Of a DNA stretch of 64,000 nt, positions 19,171-32,982 are shown one piece after another; the first letter of the stretch is position 1; the number at the start of each line of letters is the position of its first letter. The notes under the pieces were generated by a model. That model did no database searches. It had not been told where the DNA came from and saw only the letters and a program-made list of their open reading frames with translations. Position numbers and translations under genes: made by a program. Origin of the DNA: Microcebus murinus (taxonomy: Eukaryota > Chordata > Mammalia > Primates > Cheirogaleidae); NCBI RefSeq assembly GCF_040939455.1, contig NC_134109.1:69356501-69420500 (forward strand), read 5' to 3'.

Positions 19171-22100
19171 GGTGGGGCCTCATGCCCGCTGCACCCTTCT
19201 CACATCCCCAGTGGGATCTGGTGTGTGACCTGGGCTGGCAGGTGATCCTGGAGCAGATCCTCTTCATCTTGGGCTTTGCCTCCGGCTACCTGTTCCTGGG
19301 TTACCCCGCAGACAGGTGAGGGCTGTTGTGGGGGCAGGGCTGGTAGAAAGGAGGGGGTGCTAGGGAAGCTAGACCAAGCAACTGGCATTTGCAAGAGGTC
19401 GAAGATGATTCGCTGGACTCTGCAGTCTTCTCTGGACTTCTTCCATTCAGTGACCTACCCTTGTCTCAACTTCACTCCCCATCAAGAAATACTCCTTCCA
19501 TACCTCTTCTGCACAAGGGAATGACCCCACCTCCATGGACTCTTAGCCCCATTCTCACTGATCAGTTGCCCTTTACCCATGGATCAATGGCCTCATCTCC
19601 AAAGACAGTAGTCTCATGTCTCATCCCACTGACCAAAAACCCTACCTCCACAGATCAAAAGTCCTATCTCTCTATGCATTGCCCTCATCACCCTAACCAC
19701 CTCCCTCACAATCTTCATGGATTGATGGACTAATTTCCACTGACTAATTGCCCACATGGGCTGTTAGGTCCATCTTAATGGTCTTATTCCTAACAATCGA
19801 TATGTTAATTCCTAAGTATCAACAGCGCATTCCCACTGACCAGCAGTTCAATTTTACAAACAAATCACCCAATCTCTGACCAGTGGCCCCTTCCCCACAA
19901 GTAACTATCTCCAAATAGCATTGCCCTCATCCCCAATAAACATAGTCCCATGCCTGCCACCAAATGACTCCACCCTCATAGGTCAATAGCCCATATATTA
20001 ATAATGCCACCTCATGGATCCTCAGGGCTCTCAGATCCTCTCAGACCAAAATCCCCATTTCCACAAATCAGTGGCCTCACCTCCAAAGACCCATAGTCCA
20101 TCCCCACCAATCAATAACTCTCCACCCAGATCAAAAACCCCATCTCTGATTCTGAACACCATCACCACTGACCAGGTGCTCCAACTGGACTGACCATCCC
20201 CACTGATCTACAGTCCCTCCAAATGGATTAGCAGCTCACCTTCCAAGCCTAAAAGGCATTCCAATGTTCAGTAGTCCAGTTCCTTAAAATCACCCATCCT
20301 CACTGCCTAATAGTTACACACCGCTGTGTGGGCCAGTGATCATAAACCCATAGGTCAATAGTCCATCCCTACGAATCAATGGCCTCACTTCCACAGTCCT
20401 ACAGAACAATGGCTTCATCCCCAAAGATCAATTCAGTCTCCTAAAATCAGGAGTGTTCACCACATTAATCAATAGGCCCATCTTCATGAAAATAATGCCC
20501 CACCCCATGGGTCAGTAACCTCACTCCCTGTCCAATGACCAGTAGCCCTCAATGTTCATCTCCCACAGATCAGTGGTCTTATCCCCAAAAATCAATAGCC
20601 CTGTCCTCACTAACTTGTAGTTAGTGACCATCTTCACTGGCCAACAGTCTTATCTTCCCTAGTCTATGACCCTGTCCTTACTGATTATCCCCATGGATTA
20701 ATAGACTCATTCCCATGAATTACCAGCTGCATCTCCCAGCCAGCGTCCCATCCCCACTGGCCATCCTTATGTATTAATAGATCCATGTCCCAATTCCATG
20801 GAACAATGGCCTCGTCCCTAAAAACCAACTACTCAGTCCCCTAATATCAATAGCTCCCTCTTCACTGACCTTTACTATCCTCATGCACAAGAGGCCAATG
20901 GCTTCACCTCCACAGATGAATAGCTCCAACCCCCTATATCAGTGACTCCCATCTCCTCTGACCAGTCTGAGCAAGACAAGCTCCACCCCCACTGACCAGT
21001 AGCTCTATCCCTAAGGATTAACAGTCCCAAATCCCATCTACTCTGATGGGTGATCTCACATCCACAAATGCCCTAATCTCTGACCAATAACCCTACCCCA
21101 AGAGTCAATGGTGCCACCTCCGACAGAACCATAGCCACACCTGGTGCCCACTAGCCAGACTCACCTACCCATGGCCCCCATGCTCTGCATCTTCTCTAGC
21201 CTCTGAGACTCACTCAGCAATGCCTGCAGGGAGACTGGGTGACCAGAAGCCCTCCCCACTTTCCAGGTTTGGCCGGCGAGGGATTGTGCTGCTGACGTTG
21301 GGGCTGGTGGGCCCCTGCGGAGTGGGGGGTGCTGCTGCAGGCTCCTCCACAGGCGTCATGGCCCTCCGATTCCTCCTGGGCTTTCTGCTTGCCGGCGTTG
21401 ACCTGGGTGTCTACCTGATGCGTAAGTGGCACCCTCCCTGAAAGTCCTCCCTTGGATCTCACACCTGCCTGTCTGCATCGCCAGGCTATTCCCACTGCTC
21501 CCTAGGGTCCCCTTAGTCCCTTTTCCAGCCCCAAATTTCAGCTGCCTAGAATCTCAGCTGGCTTTCTGCCCAGGCCTTTGAAGGACAAGGGGTCCTGCTT
21601 CTCTCCACGCCTGTTTTCCCCACCACACACATACACACACACCGTCTTTAAAGCCTTCTTTGCCCTGGACTTAATGCTGTCAGGGAATAGCAACTTATTT
21701 AGCAAATGAAATCCTGACTAGCTGTGTGACCTTGGATAAGGGTTGACATGAAGGTCAAATAAGAGGCATGCAAACTGGGAATGCTAAATACCCACCAGGG
21801 ACTCTGACCCTAGAGCCCTCCTAGGTTTGAGCAGGAGAGGATAAAGGACTGAACAACCTCTCTGTTCCTTGCCACCCAGAGGTTAGTCTGTGGGAGGCAA
21901 TGGCTGCAGCCTGCACGCAGGGTCTGACCTTCTCTCTGTCCTCCTCCCTCCCTTCTCTTCTCTCTCATGCCTCCCTCCATCCCTGCTGTATCTCCAGGCC
22001 TGGAGCTGTGTGACCCAACCCAGAGGCTTCGAGTGGCCCTGGCAGGGGAGTTGGTGGGGGTGGGGGGACACTTCCTGTTCCTGGGCCTGGCCCTTGTCTC

Positions 22101-23933
22101 TAAAGACTGGCGATTTCTGCAGCGAATGATCACCGCTCCCTGCATCCTCTTCCTGTTTTACGGGTTAGTGTTGCCCTTCACCTGTCCTTTGGCAATTCCC
22201 GTCTCTACCTAGCCCAGAGACCCCTCCTCTTCTCCAACTGCCCCTGGTCCCGGCCTGCCCCAGCCCCAGCCTCAGAGGTGGGAGTTTCCCATCCCCTGAT
22301 CAGAGGGGAGGCCTCACGATGCACCCCCACCCTGCCCCAGCTGGCCTGGTTTGTTCCTGGAGTCCGCTCGGTGGCTGATCGTGAAGCGGCAGATCGAGGA
22401 GGCTCAGTCTGTGCTGAGGATCCTGGCTGAGCGCAACCGCCCCCACGGACAGATGCTGGGGGAGGAGGCCCAGGAGGCTCTGCAGGGTAAGAGACACGGT
22501 CCCTGTGAGTGATGCCTCACGTGCACACATGTTGGTGCCCTCCACATGGTTGTAGCTGTGCCACATTCTCCCAGGACCCCCACCACCCATGTGGGAGGAT
22601 CCTGGGTTCCCACCTGTTCCTTCTAACAGTCAGCTCCTCTCTCTCTCCCAAAGACCTGGAGAACACCTGCCCTCTCCCTGCAACATCCTCCTTTTCCTTC
22701 GCTTCCCTCCTCAACTACCGCAACATCTGGAAAAATCTGCTTATCCTGGGCTTCACCAAGTGAGCCTGGGTGTCTGAGCTGAGGGCCAGGCCAGTAGCTG
22801 GGATGGGGGATGGCTGGGTGGGGCAGGTCCAAGGATCCCTGCAAAAGACAACCAGGGTTGTAGACGGCTGCAAGTGGGGATTCTGACATTGTTCTTTCCT
22901 TCCTCGCCCCTTCTCACAGCTTCATTGCCAACGCCATTCGCCACTGCTACCAGCCTGTGGGAGGAGCAGGGAGCCCATCGGGCTTCTACCTTTGTTCCCT
23001 GCTAGCCACCGGCACATCAGCCCTGGCCTGCGTCTTCCTGGGGCTCACCGTGGACAGATTTGGCCGCCGGGGCATCCTTCTTCTCTCGATGACACTCACT
23101 AGCATTGCATCCCTGGTCCTGCTGGGCCTGTGGGATTGTGAGCATCCTCCCTCCCCCAAGAGAGGTGCCTCAGACAGGCTCAGCCATTACTTCTGGCACA
23201 GGCCTCCCAAGACAAGACCCAGACCCTGCCCAGATCTTCCCAAGCCCCCACCTGGCCACACTCCCTGCCTGCTCTCCCAGTCACTTAGTGAATGCCCAGG
23301 GCCCACCCAGCTAAAGCCATGGGATCAGAGCCAAAGGGATGACACTGGGGATAGGCCAGACATGATCTCTTCACCTCCACCCATATCATCCCTCTTCGTC
23401 CTCCAGATCTGAACGAGGCTGCCATGACCACTTTCTCTGTCCTTGGGCTCTTCTCCTCCCAATGTGCTGCCATCCTTAGCACCCTCCTTGCTGCCGAAGT
23501 TATCCCTACCACTGTCCGGTGAGAGCGGGGTGCAGGGGGGCAGGGCCAGGCCTCTCGCCTCAGTGGGAGGCCGGGCCTGAGGGCTGAAGGAGGGCGGGGC
23601 TGCTGGCGGAGCTGTGAGCTGAGTGCCTCTCCCATCTCTCCCAGGGGCCGCGGCCTGGGCCTGATTATGGCGCTGGGGGCGCTTGGGGGGCTGAGTGGCC
23701 CTGCCCAGCGCCTGCACATGGGCCACGGAGCCTTCCTGCAGCAAGTGGTGCTGGCGGCCTGTGCCCTCCTCTGCATCCTCAGCATTATGCTTCTGCCGGA
23801 GACCAAGCGCAAGCTCCTGCCGGAGGTGCTCCGGGATGGGGAGCTGTGTCGCCGGCCTTCCCTGCTGCGGCAGCCACCCCCTAACCGCTGTGACCACGTC
23901 CCCCTGCTTGCCACCCCCAACCCTGCCCTCTGA
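18327..23933 (+). CDS. SLC22A17: SLC22A17, lipocalin-2 (24p3/NGAL) receptor, SLC22-family membrane protein, 10 exons
   Basis: Exons: 1 (about 18327-18422, start uncertain), 18610-19119, 19212-19315, 21267-21421, 21998-22163, 22341-22486, 22654-22759, 22920-23137, 23407-23518, 23645-23933. Phases match throughout; exons 2-10 give 601 aa. The protein is a major-facilitator type. A first hydrophobic helix is in exon 2 ([12 protein letters not shown]), followed by a long extracellular loop with two N-glycosylation sequons (NAT, NAS). The MFS loop motif DRFGRR occurs twice, in exons 3/4 and exon 8, and about ten more helices follow. Known role: plasma-membrane receptor for lipocalin-2 (siderophore-iron uptake), formerly BOCT. 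The reference start I recall (Met-Ala-Ser-Asp-Pro-Ile-Phe) is a TTG codon here at 18847, and no in-frame ATG exists from the TGA at 18273 until exon 4 (21359). CTG at 18327 has A at -3 and G at +4 and would give 633 aa. Gene identity is certain; the start is not. Confidence 0.95.
19430..21160 (+). repeat. Degenerate minisatellite in SLC22A17 intron 3
   Basis: About 1.7 kb of intron is built from loosely repeated, C-rich units of roughly 20-30 bases. They centre on words such as CCCCACTGACCAGTAG, TCAATAGCCC and CCTCATCCCCA. Units are diverged and irregular in length, so this is an old tandem array. No gene is seen in it. Confidence 0.7.
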
Positions 23934-24265
23934 GTGGCCTCTGAGCACCCTGGCGGGAGGCTGGCCCACACAGAAAGCTAGCTAGGGCCCTGGCAAGGAG
24001 ACTGGGAAGGCTGAGTGAGGAAGGCAGGGCTGCCCAGAAGGCTCAGAGGCACCTCACGCCAGCCGAGAGCTCAGAGGGCTGTCCCCACCCCCATCTCCTC
24101 CCTGCTGCTTTGTGTTCACTTCCTTGGCAAGAGTCAGGGGACAGGGAGAGAGCTCCACACTGTAACCACTGAGTCTGGGTTCCATCCTGTGCTCAAAGAC
24201 ATCCACCCAGACCTCATTCTTTCTTGCTCTATCATTCTGTTTCAATAAAGACATTTTGAATAAAT
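23934..24265 (+). other. SLC22A17: SLC22A17 3' UTR with poly(A) signal
   Basis: A short 3' UTR follows TGA. AATAAA is at 24244-24249, with a second AATAAA-like AATAAATGA just after it (from about 24259). Confidence 0.85.
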
Positions 24266-24269
24266 GAGC

Positions 24270-25370
24270 ATATCATAGCTTGCACGCCCCTCCCTTCTGT
24301 TGTCCTTCTGTCTTGGAGGGGGTGGTATTCCTCAGTGGAAAGCAAGCAAACCAATAACACTCTCTCTTCCCCTCCCTCCGCCCTGCCCCTGAGTGTTCAC
24401 TCACAACTGTCACCACTTACTGACTGCTTGCTATGCTGCCAGGACTGGGCTAGGCACTCTACACACTTCCCATCATTTAGTCCTTACAACATTGCAAGGT
24501 AGGTGTTTGATCAATTAGGGTTTTTGTTGTTGTTTGTAAGCAGTAAAAACTGACTAATGAAAAACCAAAAGAGAATGTATTTGATGTGGGAGCTTACAGA
24601 ATGGAAGAAGCAGAACTAGTCACAAAAGGTTGGGAACCGAGAGGCCTCCTGGTCCAGGGAGCAGGAACCAATAACATTTTTATCAGGGCTTCTGGATGAA
24701 TAAACTCCAGTGGGAATCAATCTTTGGGTCTGCCCACTGAAGATTCATTTCCAGAGAGCATGTGACTGGCTAGCTGGAATAACATGCCTCCCCCACCCAT
24801 TACAACTGCGGAGAGGGGAAGCAAAATGTGGGCACTGTTGGCAGAAGTGGGACTGGTTGTCCACCCATGGTATTATTACTCTTTTACAGATGAGACAGTG
24901 GATGCTCAGAGAGCCTCAGTAACCTGCCCAAGGTTACAAAGCTAATGAGTGACAAAGCTGAGGATATGATTAGATCCCAGACCTAGAGCTATTCATCAAT
25001 GCACACTGTGGCCACCCTCCCAACTCCTAACCTGTGAGCACTTCCTTGGAAGTGAGGAGTCACGTCTCTTGGCATCACTGGGAGAAGGCAACCAGAGACT
25101 ACGACTTCTATCTCAGTGGCAGGGCCTACCTCTCAAACCAGCCCTGGCCTGGCTTTACCACTGTGAGCAAATTTCTTAGGTTCCAACTTCCTTCAAGGGT
25201 TGCTATAAATATTAAACAAGATAGTGTATTCTAAGTGTCTCGTAAACTACACCCCTAAATGGTAAGCTCCTTGAGGGCAGGAAGTGTGTCTTATTCAACT
25301 GTGAAACATCAATGCCTGACTCATGGCAGATATTCAAAAATGTGCTTTCTTGTTTGTTTGTTTGTTTGTT
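24270..25370. other. Intergenic after SLC22A17, old repeat remnants
   Basis: No gene is seen. 24410-24510 and 24870-24970 look like L2/MIR remnants (GAGACAGTGGATGCTCAGAGAG...). Confidence 0.4.
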
Positions 25371-25373
25371 TGT

Positions 25374-25722
25374 TTTTTGAGACAGAGTCTCACTGTGCCT
25401 GGGCTAGAGTGTCATGGCGTCAGCCTAGCTCACAGCAACCTCAAACTCCTGGGCTCAAGCGATCCTTCTGCCTCAGCCTCCCAAGTAGCTGGGACTACAG
25501 GCATGTGCCACAGAGCCTAGCTCATGTTTTTTTCTATATATATTAGTTTATACATATATATATTTATATATTAGTTTATATATATATTAATTTCTTTCTA
25601 TTTATAGTAGAGACGGGGTCTCCCTCTTGCTCAGGCTGGTTTTGAACTCCTGACCTCGAGCAATCCACCCGCCTCTGCCTCCCAGAGTGCTAGGATTACA
25701 GGCGGGAGCCACCACGCCCGGC
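25374..25722 (-). mobile_element. Alu element with a (GTTT)n / TA-rich middle
   Basis: A minus-strand Alu starts after (TTTG)n and has an expanded ATATAT tract in its middle linker; it ends CACGCCCGGCC. Confidence 0.88.
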
Positions 25723-27779
25723 CTTCAAAAATGTGTTGAGTAATAATTTCTTCATTCTTTCAGCAAGTGTTTCCTGTAATGGATTTACAGACCAGAACCA
25801 TCCTGGATACTTAAGGCATAAGCCATCCTTCAAGGAGCTTAAACTCCATGTAACACCAGGAATATTAATGTGGAGAAGGAGGCTAATGGTTTGGAAGACC
25901 AAGAGGCTGCTTCTTAAAGGGGATGAGAAGTCACTCAGAGAGGCAGGAAGCCCTCAGACAAAGGCCTGCCAGACAGGCACAGGCTTCACCTAGTGCTCTT
26001 ACTCTTGACTCTAGGTAAAGGGCACAGGAAGAGCAAATTCCTGGAGGGAGGAAAAGGTGAGTTTTCCTGAAAGAGTGGTCCTGGAGAAAGGGATTCTTAG
26101 GAAACAAAGTCTTGAGGCCAAAAAAGGGAGGCCTGTTACTCTCAGTGTCCTGCAGTGCTAGTCTTCCTTTCGCCTTCCCCTCCACCAATCCATGTCTGAG
26201 GCCCAAATCTCTATAAACTGAGCCATGCTACTTGGCTCTCAACAATACTCATGATATTACTGGAGGACTCATAAGGATCTTCCTCATTTAATTTTCACAG
26301 ATCTCTGATATAGGCATTATTACTTTTATCCCTGTTTTACTACTGAGGAAATAGAAAATGAGAGAAAGTAAGAGGTTTGCCACTAAGTGGCAGAGCCAGG
26401 ACTCAAACCCAAGCCTTCTAGCTGCTTCTGTTTCTACCTCACTCCCATTTCTTCATGGTTACACACTCTGCACACGTTCTGTAGAACAATGTCCATGGGA
26501 CTGTAACTGACTCCAATATTGACTTTTTAGCTTTGGATTGTCAATGATAAAACAAGAGAGATCATACTCTCCACTATCTGCCTCCAGAGATTCTGTGAGA
26601 ACCAACAAGATGGTAGAAAAGAAAGTTCTTTTACTTTTATGAAAAGCCCATGTGAAACCAATGAGTTATTTATATACTAATGACACTGCCCAGTCTAACA
26701 CACTCTGAGAAATGTGTCAAAGGAGCATTTCAATAAACCCCCACTCTGCATAAGCACTGGAGAAAGGAAAGCAAAAACAATCCAAGAGCTAGAGAAGCTC
26801 CAGCTGGAGGGTAGGCAAAAGTGAGCATGATTCTCTGATTTCAAGCAAAGAGGTAAAGGCAAAGAAAATGGAAGCATTCAAGAACATCAGTAGGCCAGGC
26901 GTGGTGGCTCATGCCTATAATCCTAGTACTCTGGGAGGCCGAGGCGGGAGGATTGCTCAAGGTCAAGAGTTCAAAGAAGCATGAGTGAATTCTAGTGGAA
27001 GATATGACCCTCATCCTCAGGCAACCCACAGGCTGGGGGAAAGGGTCAGGCTGGGGAATATGTGTACAGCTGAAACAACTGGCATCTTGTCAGCTACTCC
27101 AAAATTCACCAGCCACATGATCTCACTGAATCCTGATCAATAACCCCATGGAAATTGCTCACTATTTTTTAGGCTTTTACAGATGTGGAGACAGAGACTT
27201 GGAGAGGTAACTTATTCAAAGTATGTGACTGGTAAGTAGAGTAGCCAGATTTTGAGAACTGAGAGCCTGTAATCTTATTCTTGCATGCCAGATAGGAAAT
27301 GTTTCTAAATACCATGAGATAAAGTATTACTCATCCATTAATATGAAGTTCAGAAGGTACCCCAGGAACTTGAAGGAGATAGTTTTCAGACAAATAAAAA
27401 AAAAATGACTACTTTTCTTAAAGAGATTATACTGATCGAAACATGGATTTTAGTTTAGGTTCACAATTAAGAACCATATGGATTACTGAGGGGAAGATTA
27501 AAAGGATACCCAGGATACATTTCTAACCTTAAAAAGTTATATGAAGTGACATGAAAGTCACTTTCATGCCTTCTCATTCGGTCAGCCTAGATGACACCAT
27601 GGAACCAACTGTTACTGATTAGCCACTGCTGTCTGGTGTAGCCTCAGGTCTGGGGAAAGAGGCACACACGGTCCACACCTGCAACCGCTCAGTCTGGGTA
27701 AAGACTGTGAGGCAAATAACTACAAACCTGTATGGAAAATGCGAGAGAAATGTGCTGTGGCAGCCTTGAGGAAGGAAGA
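25723..27779. other. Intergenic, no gene seen; 5' Alu fragment at 26893-26976
   Basis: Unique and old-repeat sequence. A truncated plus-strand Alu left arm (GGCCAGGCGTGGTGGCTC to AGGTCAAGAGTTCAAAG) lies at 26893-26976. Confidence 0.5.
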
Positions 27780-28115
27780 TGTCTTAGTCTATTTGGGTTG
27801 CTATAGCAAAATACCATAGACTGGGCTTAAATACAATAGGAATTAATCTCTTGCAGTTCTGGAGGCTTTGAAGTTCAAAATCAAGGTGTTGGCAGATTTG
27901 GTGTTTGGGGAGGACTCACTTTCTGCTTCAAGATGGCACCTTATAGCTGCTTCCTCACATGGTGGAAAGGGGCAAGACAGCTCTCTGGGGCCATTTATAA
28001 GGGCAGAGCCCTCATGGCCTAGTTACCTCCCAAAGGCCCCATCTCCTAATACCATCCCATCAGGGATTAGGTTTCAACATGAATTTTGAGGGACACAAAC
28101 ATTCAGACCATAGCA
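27780..28115 (-). mobile_element. Solo LTR of MLT1 type (ERVL-MaLR)
   Basis: Read on the minus strand it begins TGCTATGGTCTGAATGTTTG and ends TAAGACA, the form of MLT1A-like LTRs. Imperfect five-base flanks (GAAGA/GAAGG) suggest a target duplication. No internal viral genes are present. Confidence 0.75.
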
Positions 28116-28158
28116 GAAGGGTACCCTCTGTTGGAGGCAGTCAAGAAAAGCTTCTCAG

Positions 28159-28765
28159 GGCCAGGCACTGTGGCTCATGCCTGCAATCCTAGCACTCTGG
28201 GAGGCTGATGCAGGAGGATCACTTGAGGTCAGGAGTTTGAGACCAGCATGAGCAAGAGCAAGACCCTGTCTCTATTAAAAAAAAAATAGAAAAATTAGCT
28301 GGGCGTGGTGGCACATGCCTTGAGTCCCAGCTACTCAGGAGGATGAGGAAGGAAGACCATTTGAGCCCAGGATTTTGAGGTTGCAGTGAGTTAGGGTGAT
28401 GGCACTCTAGCCTGGGGGACAGAGTGAAACTCTGTCTGAAAAGATAATATAGGCCGGGCGCGGTGGCTCACGCCTGTAATCCTAGCACTCTGGGAGGCCG
28501 AGGCGGGCGGATTGCTCAAGGTCAGGAGTTCAAAACCAGCCTGAGCGAGACCCCATCTCTACCATAAAAATAGAAAGAAATTAATTGGCCAACTAATATA
28601 TATAATATAAAAATCAGCCGGGCATGGTGGCTCGTGCCTGTAGTCCCAGCTACTCGGGAGGCTGAGGCAGGAGGATTGCTTGAGCCCAGGAGTTTGAGGT
28701 TGCTGTGAGCTAGGCTGACGCCATGGCACTCACTCTAGCCTAGGCAAGAAAGCGAGACTCTGTCT

Positions 28766-28811
<46 letters not shown>

Positions 28812-28979
28812 TAATATAACACAGGATAAGATAAGAAAAAAAAGAAAAGCTTCTCAGATATTTGGATTAAAGCTTAAAAGCCCAGAGTTTGAGGTTGCTG
28901 TGAGCTAGGCCGACTACACGGCACTCACTCTAGCCTGGGCAACAAAGCAAGACTCTGTCTCAAAAAAAAAAAAAAAAGA
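28159..28979 (+). mobile_element. Alu cluster (two full copies and a right-end fragment)
   Basis: Copies lie at 28159-28450, 28452-28810 (with a ~42-base poly(A)) and a 3' fragment at about 28876-28979. The second copy retains the AATTAATTGGCCAACTAATATATA signature. Confidence 0.9.
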
Positions 28980-29400
28980 AAAGTCCTGAGTTTTCCACGG
29001 GCAGAAAGGAGGAGGAAACAATGCAAAGGCATGACAGAATGTAGTGTGCTTAGAGAACACCAAGAGTTTGTTTTAAACATCCATGGAATAAAGGACATCT
29101 CAAAAAAAAAAAAAAAAAACACAAAACATAACTAACATCATATTCCATGAAAAACTGAAAGCTTTTCCCCTAAGATCAAGAATGAGAGGGATATCTGTTT
29201 TTGCCACTTCTATTCAACATTGCACTGGAGGTTCTAGTCAGGGAAATGAAGAAAGAAAATGAAATATAAGGCACCCAGAATGGAAAGGAAAAACTAAAAC
29301 TCTCTGTATTTCCAGATGATATATCATATTTAAAGAGCATCCTAGGAATCCACCAAAAAACCCCCAAAAAACAAAAAACTATTAGAAATAAATAAGTTCT

Positions 29401-29480
29401 GCTGTGAGCTAGGCTGACGCCACGGTACTCACTCTAGCCTGGGCAACAAAGTGAGACTCTGTCTCAAAAAAATAAATAAG
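29401..29480 (+). mobile_element. 3' end fragment of an Alu
   Basis: GCTGTGAGCTAGGCTGACGCC to the A-rich tail, inserted within the L1. AAATAAATAAGTTC on both sides is the target duplication. Confidence 0.8.
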
Positions 29481-29675
29481 TTCAACAAGGTTACTGAACT
29501 TGCAGAGGATATAAGATCAATATTTTAAAAAATCAATTGTACTTTGTTAAAATATATTTTTTTCTTTCCCTCCTTTATGAAGCAGTATAACTGTACTTTT
29601 ATACAATGGCTATGAACAATCTGAAAATGAAATTAAGAAAACAATTCTATTTACAATAGCAAAAAACCTAACTAG

Positions 29676-30093
<418 letters not shown>

Positions 30094-30152
30094 TCAATGA
30101 AAAGACATTCTTTGTTCATGGACTGCCATCTTAATATTGTTAAGATGGCAAT

Positions 30153-30536
30153 ACTGATAATCCTAGCTCTCTGGGAGGCTGAGGCGGGAGGATTGCTGGA
30201 GGTCAGGAGTTCAAACCAGCCCGAGCAAGAGCAAGACCCCATCTCTACTATAAATAGAAAGAAATTAATTGGCCAACTAATGTATATATAGAAAGAAAAA
30301 TTAGCCGTGCATGGTGGCGCATGCCTGTAGTCCCAGCTACTTTGGAGGCTGAGGCAGGAGGATTGCTTGAGCCCAGGAGGTTGAGGTTGCCATGAGCTAG
30401 GCTGAGGCCATGGCACTCACTCTAGCCTGGGCAACAAAGTGAGACTCTCTCTCAAAAATTAAATGAATGCATGCATGCATGAATGAATGAATGAATGAAT
30501 GAATGAACGAAGGAATAAATAAATAAATAAATAAAT
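30153..30536 (+). mobile_element. 5'-truncated Alu with tetranucleotide repeat tail
   Basis: It starts within the left arm (ATAATCCTAGCTCTCTGGGAGG). The tail has grown into (ATGC/ATGA)n and (AAAT)n at about 30464-30536. Confidence 0.88.
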
Positions 30537-31287
30537 GTCTGTTAAAAAAAAAAAAAAGATGGCAATACTCCCTAAATTGATCTATAGATTCAATATATTC
30601 ACTATTAAAATCCCAGCTTTCTTTTTTGCAGAAATTGACCAAGTTGATTCCAAGGTTCACACAGAAATACAAAAGACCCAGAGTAGCCAAACAATCTTGA
30701 AAAAAAACCCCACACAATTAGAGGATTCACACTTCCAAATTTTCAAAACTTATTCAAAGCTAAAGTAATGAAGACAGTATGGTAGTACCAAAAGGACAGA
30801 TATATAAATCAATGGAATAGAATTGAGAGTCCAGAGATAGGTCAATTGATTTTCAAAAAGGGGACTAAGACCACTTAATGGGGAAAGAATAGTCTTTTTA
30901 ACAAATGGTGCTGGAACAACTGAATATCCACATGCAAAAGGAAAATGGACCCCTGGCTCACACCATACATAAAAATTAATTCAAAATAGATCAGAAAGAT
31001 TGACAATAACAAGTTTGGTGAGGATATAGAGAGACTGGAAGCCTCATACATTGCTGGTGAAAATGAAAGATGATTTTGGAAAATAGTCTGGGAGTTCCTC
31101 CACAGGTAAAACATAGTTCCCATGCCTTAGTTTGTTCACTTGGGCGACTATAACAAAATACTATAGACTGGGTAGCTTATGAACAACAGAATTTTATTTT
31201 TCAGTTCTGGGAAGTCTAATACCAAAGGTCTGGCAGATTTGGTATTCTGGTGAGGTCTCATTTTCTGGTTCATAAATAGCACCTTTT

Positions 31288-31625
31288 AGGTCGGGCTCGG
31301 TGGCTCACGCCTGTAATCCTAGCACTCTGGGAGGCCGAGGCGGGCGGATTGCTCAAGGTCAGGAGTTCGAAACCAGCCTGAGCAAGAGCGAGACCCCGTC
31401 TCTACTATAAAGACAAAGAAATTAATTGGCCAACTAATATATATACAAAAAATTAGCCAGGCATGGTGGTGCATGCCTGTAGTCCCAGCTACTCGGGAGG
31501 CTGAGGCAGGAGGATTGCTTGAGCCCAGGAGTTTGAGGTTGCTGTGAGCTAGGCTGACACCACGGCACTCACTCTAGCCTGGGCAACAGAGTGAGACTCT
31601 GTCTCAAAAAAAAAAAAAAAAAAAA
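31288..31625 (+). mobile_element. Lemur-type Alu inside the MLT1 LTR
   Basis: GGTCGGGCTCGGTGGCTC to a poly(A) tail, splitting the LTR. Confidence 0.9.
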
Positions 31626-31794
31626 TACCACCTTTTCGCTGTGTCCCCACAAGAGTAAAAGAGCAAGGCAGCTCTCTGGAGCCTCTTCTATAAGGGATCT
31701 GTCCTCATGACCTAATCACATGCCCAAAGGCCCTACCTCCTAATACAATCACTTTTGGGGTAGGATTTCAATATATGAACTCTGGGGGACACAA

Positions 31795-31985
31795 CCTTTT
31801 ATTTTTTTTATTTTTATTTTTTTACTTGTGTTTTTACACTTTTATTTATTTATTTTTATTTTAGCGTATTATGGGGGTACAAGTGTTAAGGTTACGTATA
31901 TTGCCCATGCCCCCCTCCCCCCTTGAGTCAGAGCCTCAAGCATGACCATCCCCCAAACGTTGTACATCTCACTCATTGTGTTTGA
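31795..31985 (-). mobile_element. Truncated L1 3' end, antisense
   Basis: A T-rich head, then GTATTATGGGGGTACAAGTG and CCATGCCCCCCTCC, the reverse of a young lemur L1 3' UTR. GACACAA repeats on both sides as target duplication. Confidence 0.75.
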
Positions 31986-32535
31986 CACAAACTTTTAAAC
32001 GATAGCACCATATGACCCAGCAACTCCACTCCTAAGTAAATACTCAAGAGAAATGACAATGTATGTTCACACAAAACCTTATACACAGATGTTTGTAGTA
32101 GCACTATTTGAAACAGCCAAAAAACAGAAATACCCTAAATGTCCATCAGTTGATTATGGATAAACAAAATGTGGTTTATCTATATAATGAAATATTATTC
32201 CATAAAAATGAATACTGATGTATGCTACAACACAGATGAACCCTGAAGACATTATGCTAAGTGAAATAAGCCAGATATAAAAGGCCACATATGATTCCAT
32301 TTATATGAAACAACCAGAATAAGTAAATCCATAGACAGAAAGTAGACTAATGGTTACCAGGGGCTGGGGTAGGAGGTTAATTGGAAGCTTGTTAGTGGGT
32401 ATGGAATTTCTTTAGGGGATGATGAAAATGCCATAAAATTAGGTGACAACTGCTATATATTTACTAGTAATATATACTAAATAACTAAACAGAATATACT
32501 AAAAGCCACTATATATACTTAAAAGGCAAATTTCG

Positions 32536-32859
<324 letters not shown>

Positions 32860-32982
32860 GCAAATTTCTTGGTATATTAATTATATCTCAATTTAAAAAA
32901 ATTAATGGAACTTTTAGTGGGATGCAAATCAGAGATATGGCAAACTGAAACCTTTCTTCAGTAAATAAAATTGAAGTTTTCT

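Larger units (their letters stand above)
31123..32007 (-). mobile_element. MLT1-type LTR interrupted by an Alu and an antisense L1 tail
   Basis: LTR parts at 31123-31287, about 31626-31790 and 31985-32007 together match the copy at 27780-28115. It sits within the L1. No internal retroviral sequence is seen. Confidence 0.7.

Noticed and set aside
19430..21160. CRISPR-like repeat array
   Set aside because: Units are diverged, irregular and lack constant repeats with unique spacers; this is a eukaryotic intronic minisatellite.
23285..23971. Long minus-strand open frames over SLC22A17 exons 9-10
   Set aside because: Antisense shadows of GC-rich coding exons.
25259..25546. Alu-derived open frames (also at 35578, 44353, 44898, 55763, 58966 and others)
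   Set aside because: Their translations are the usual Alu peptides (for example [20 protein letters not shown]) and carry no gene signal.
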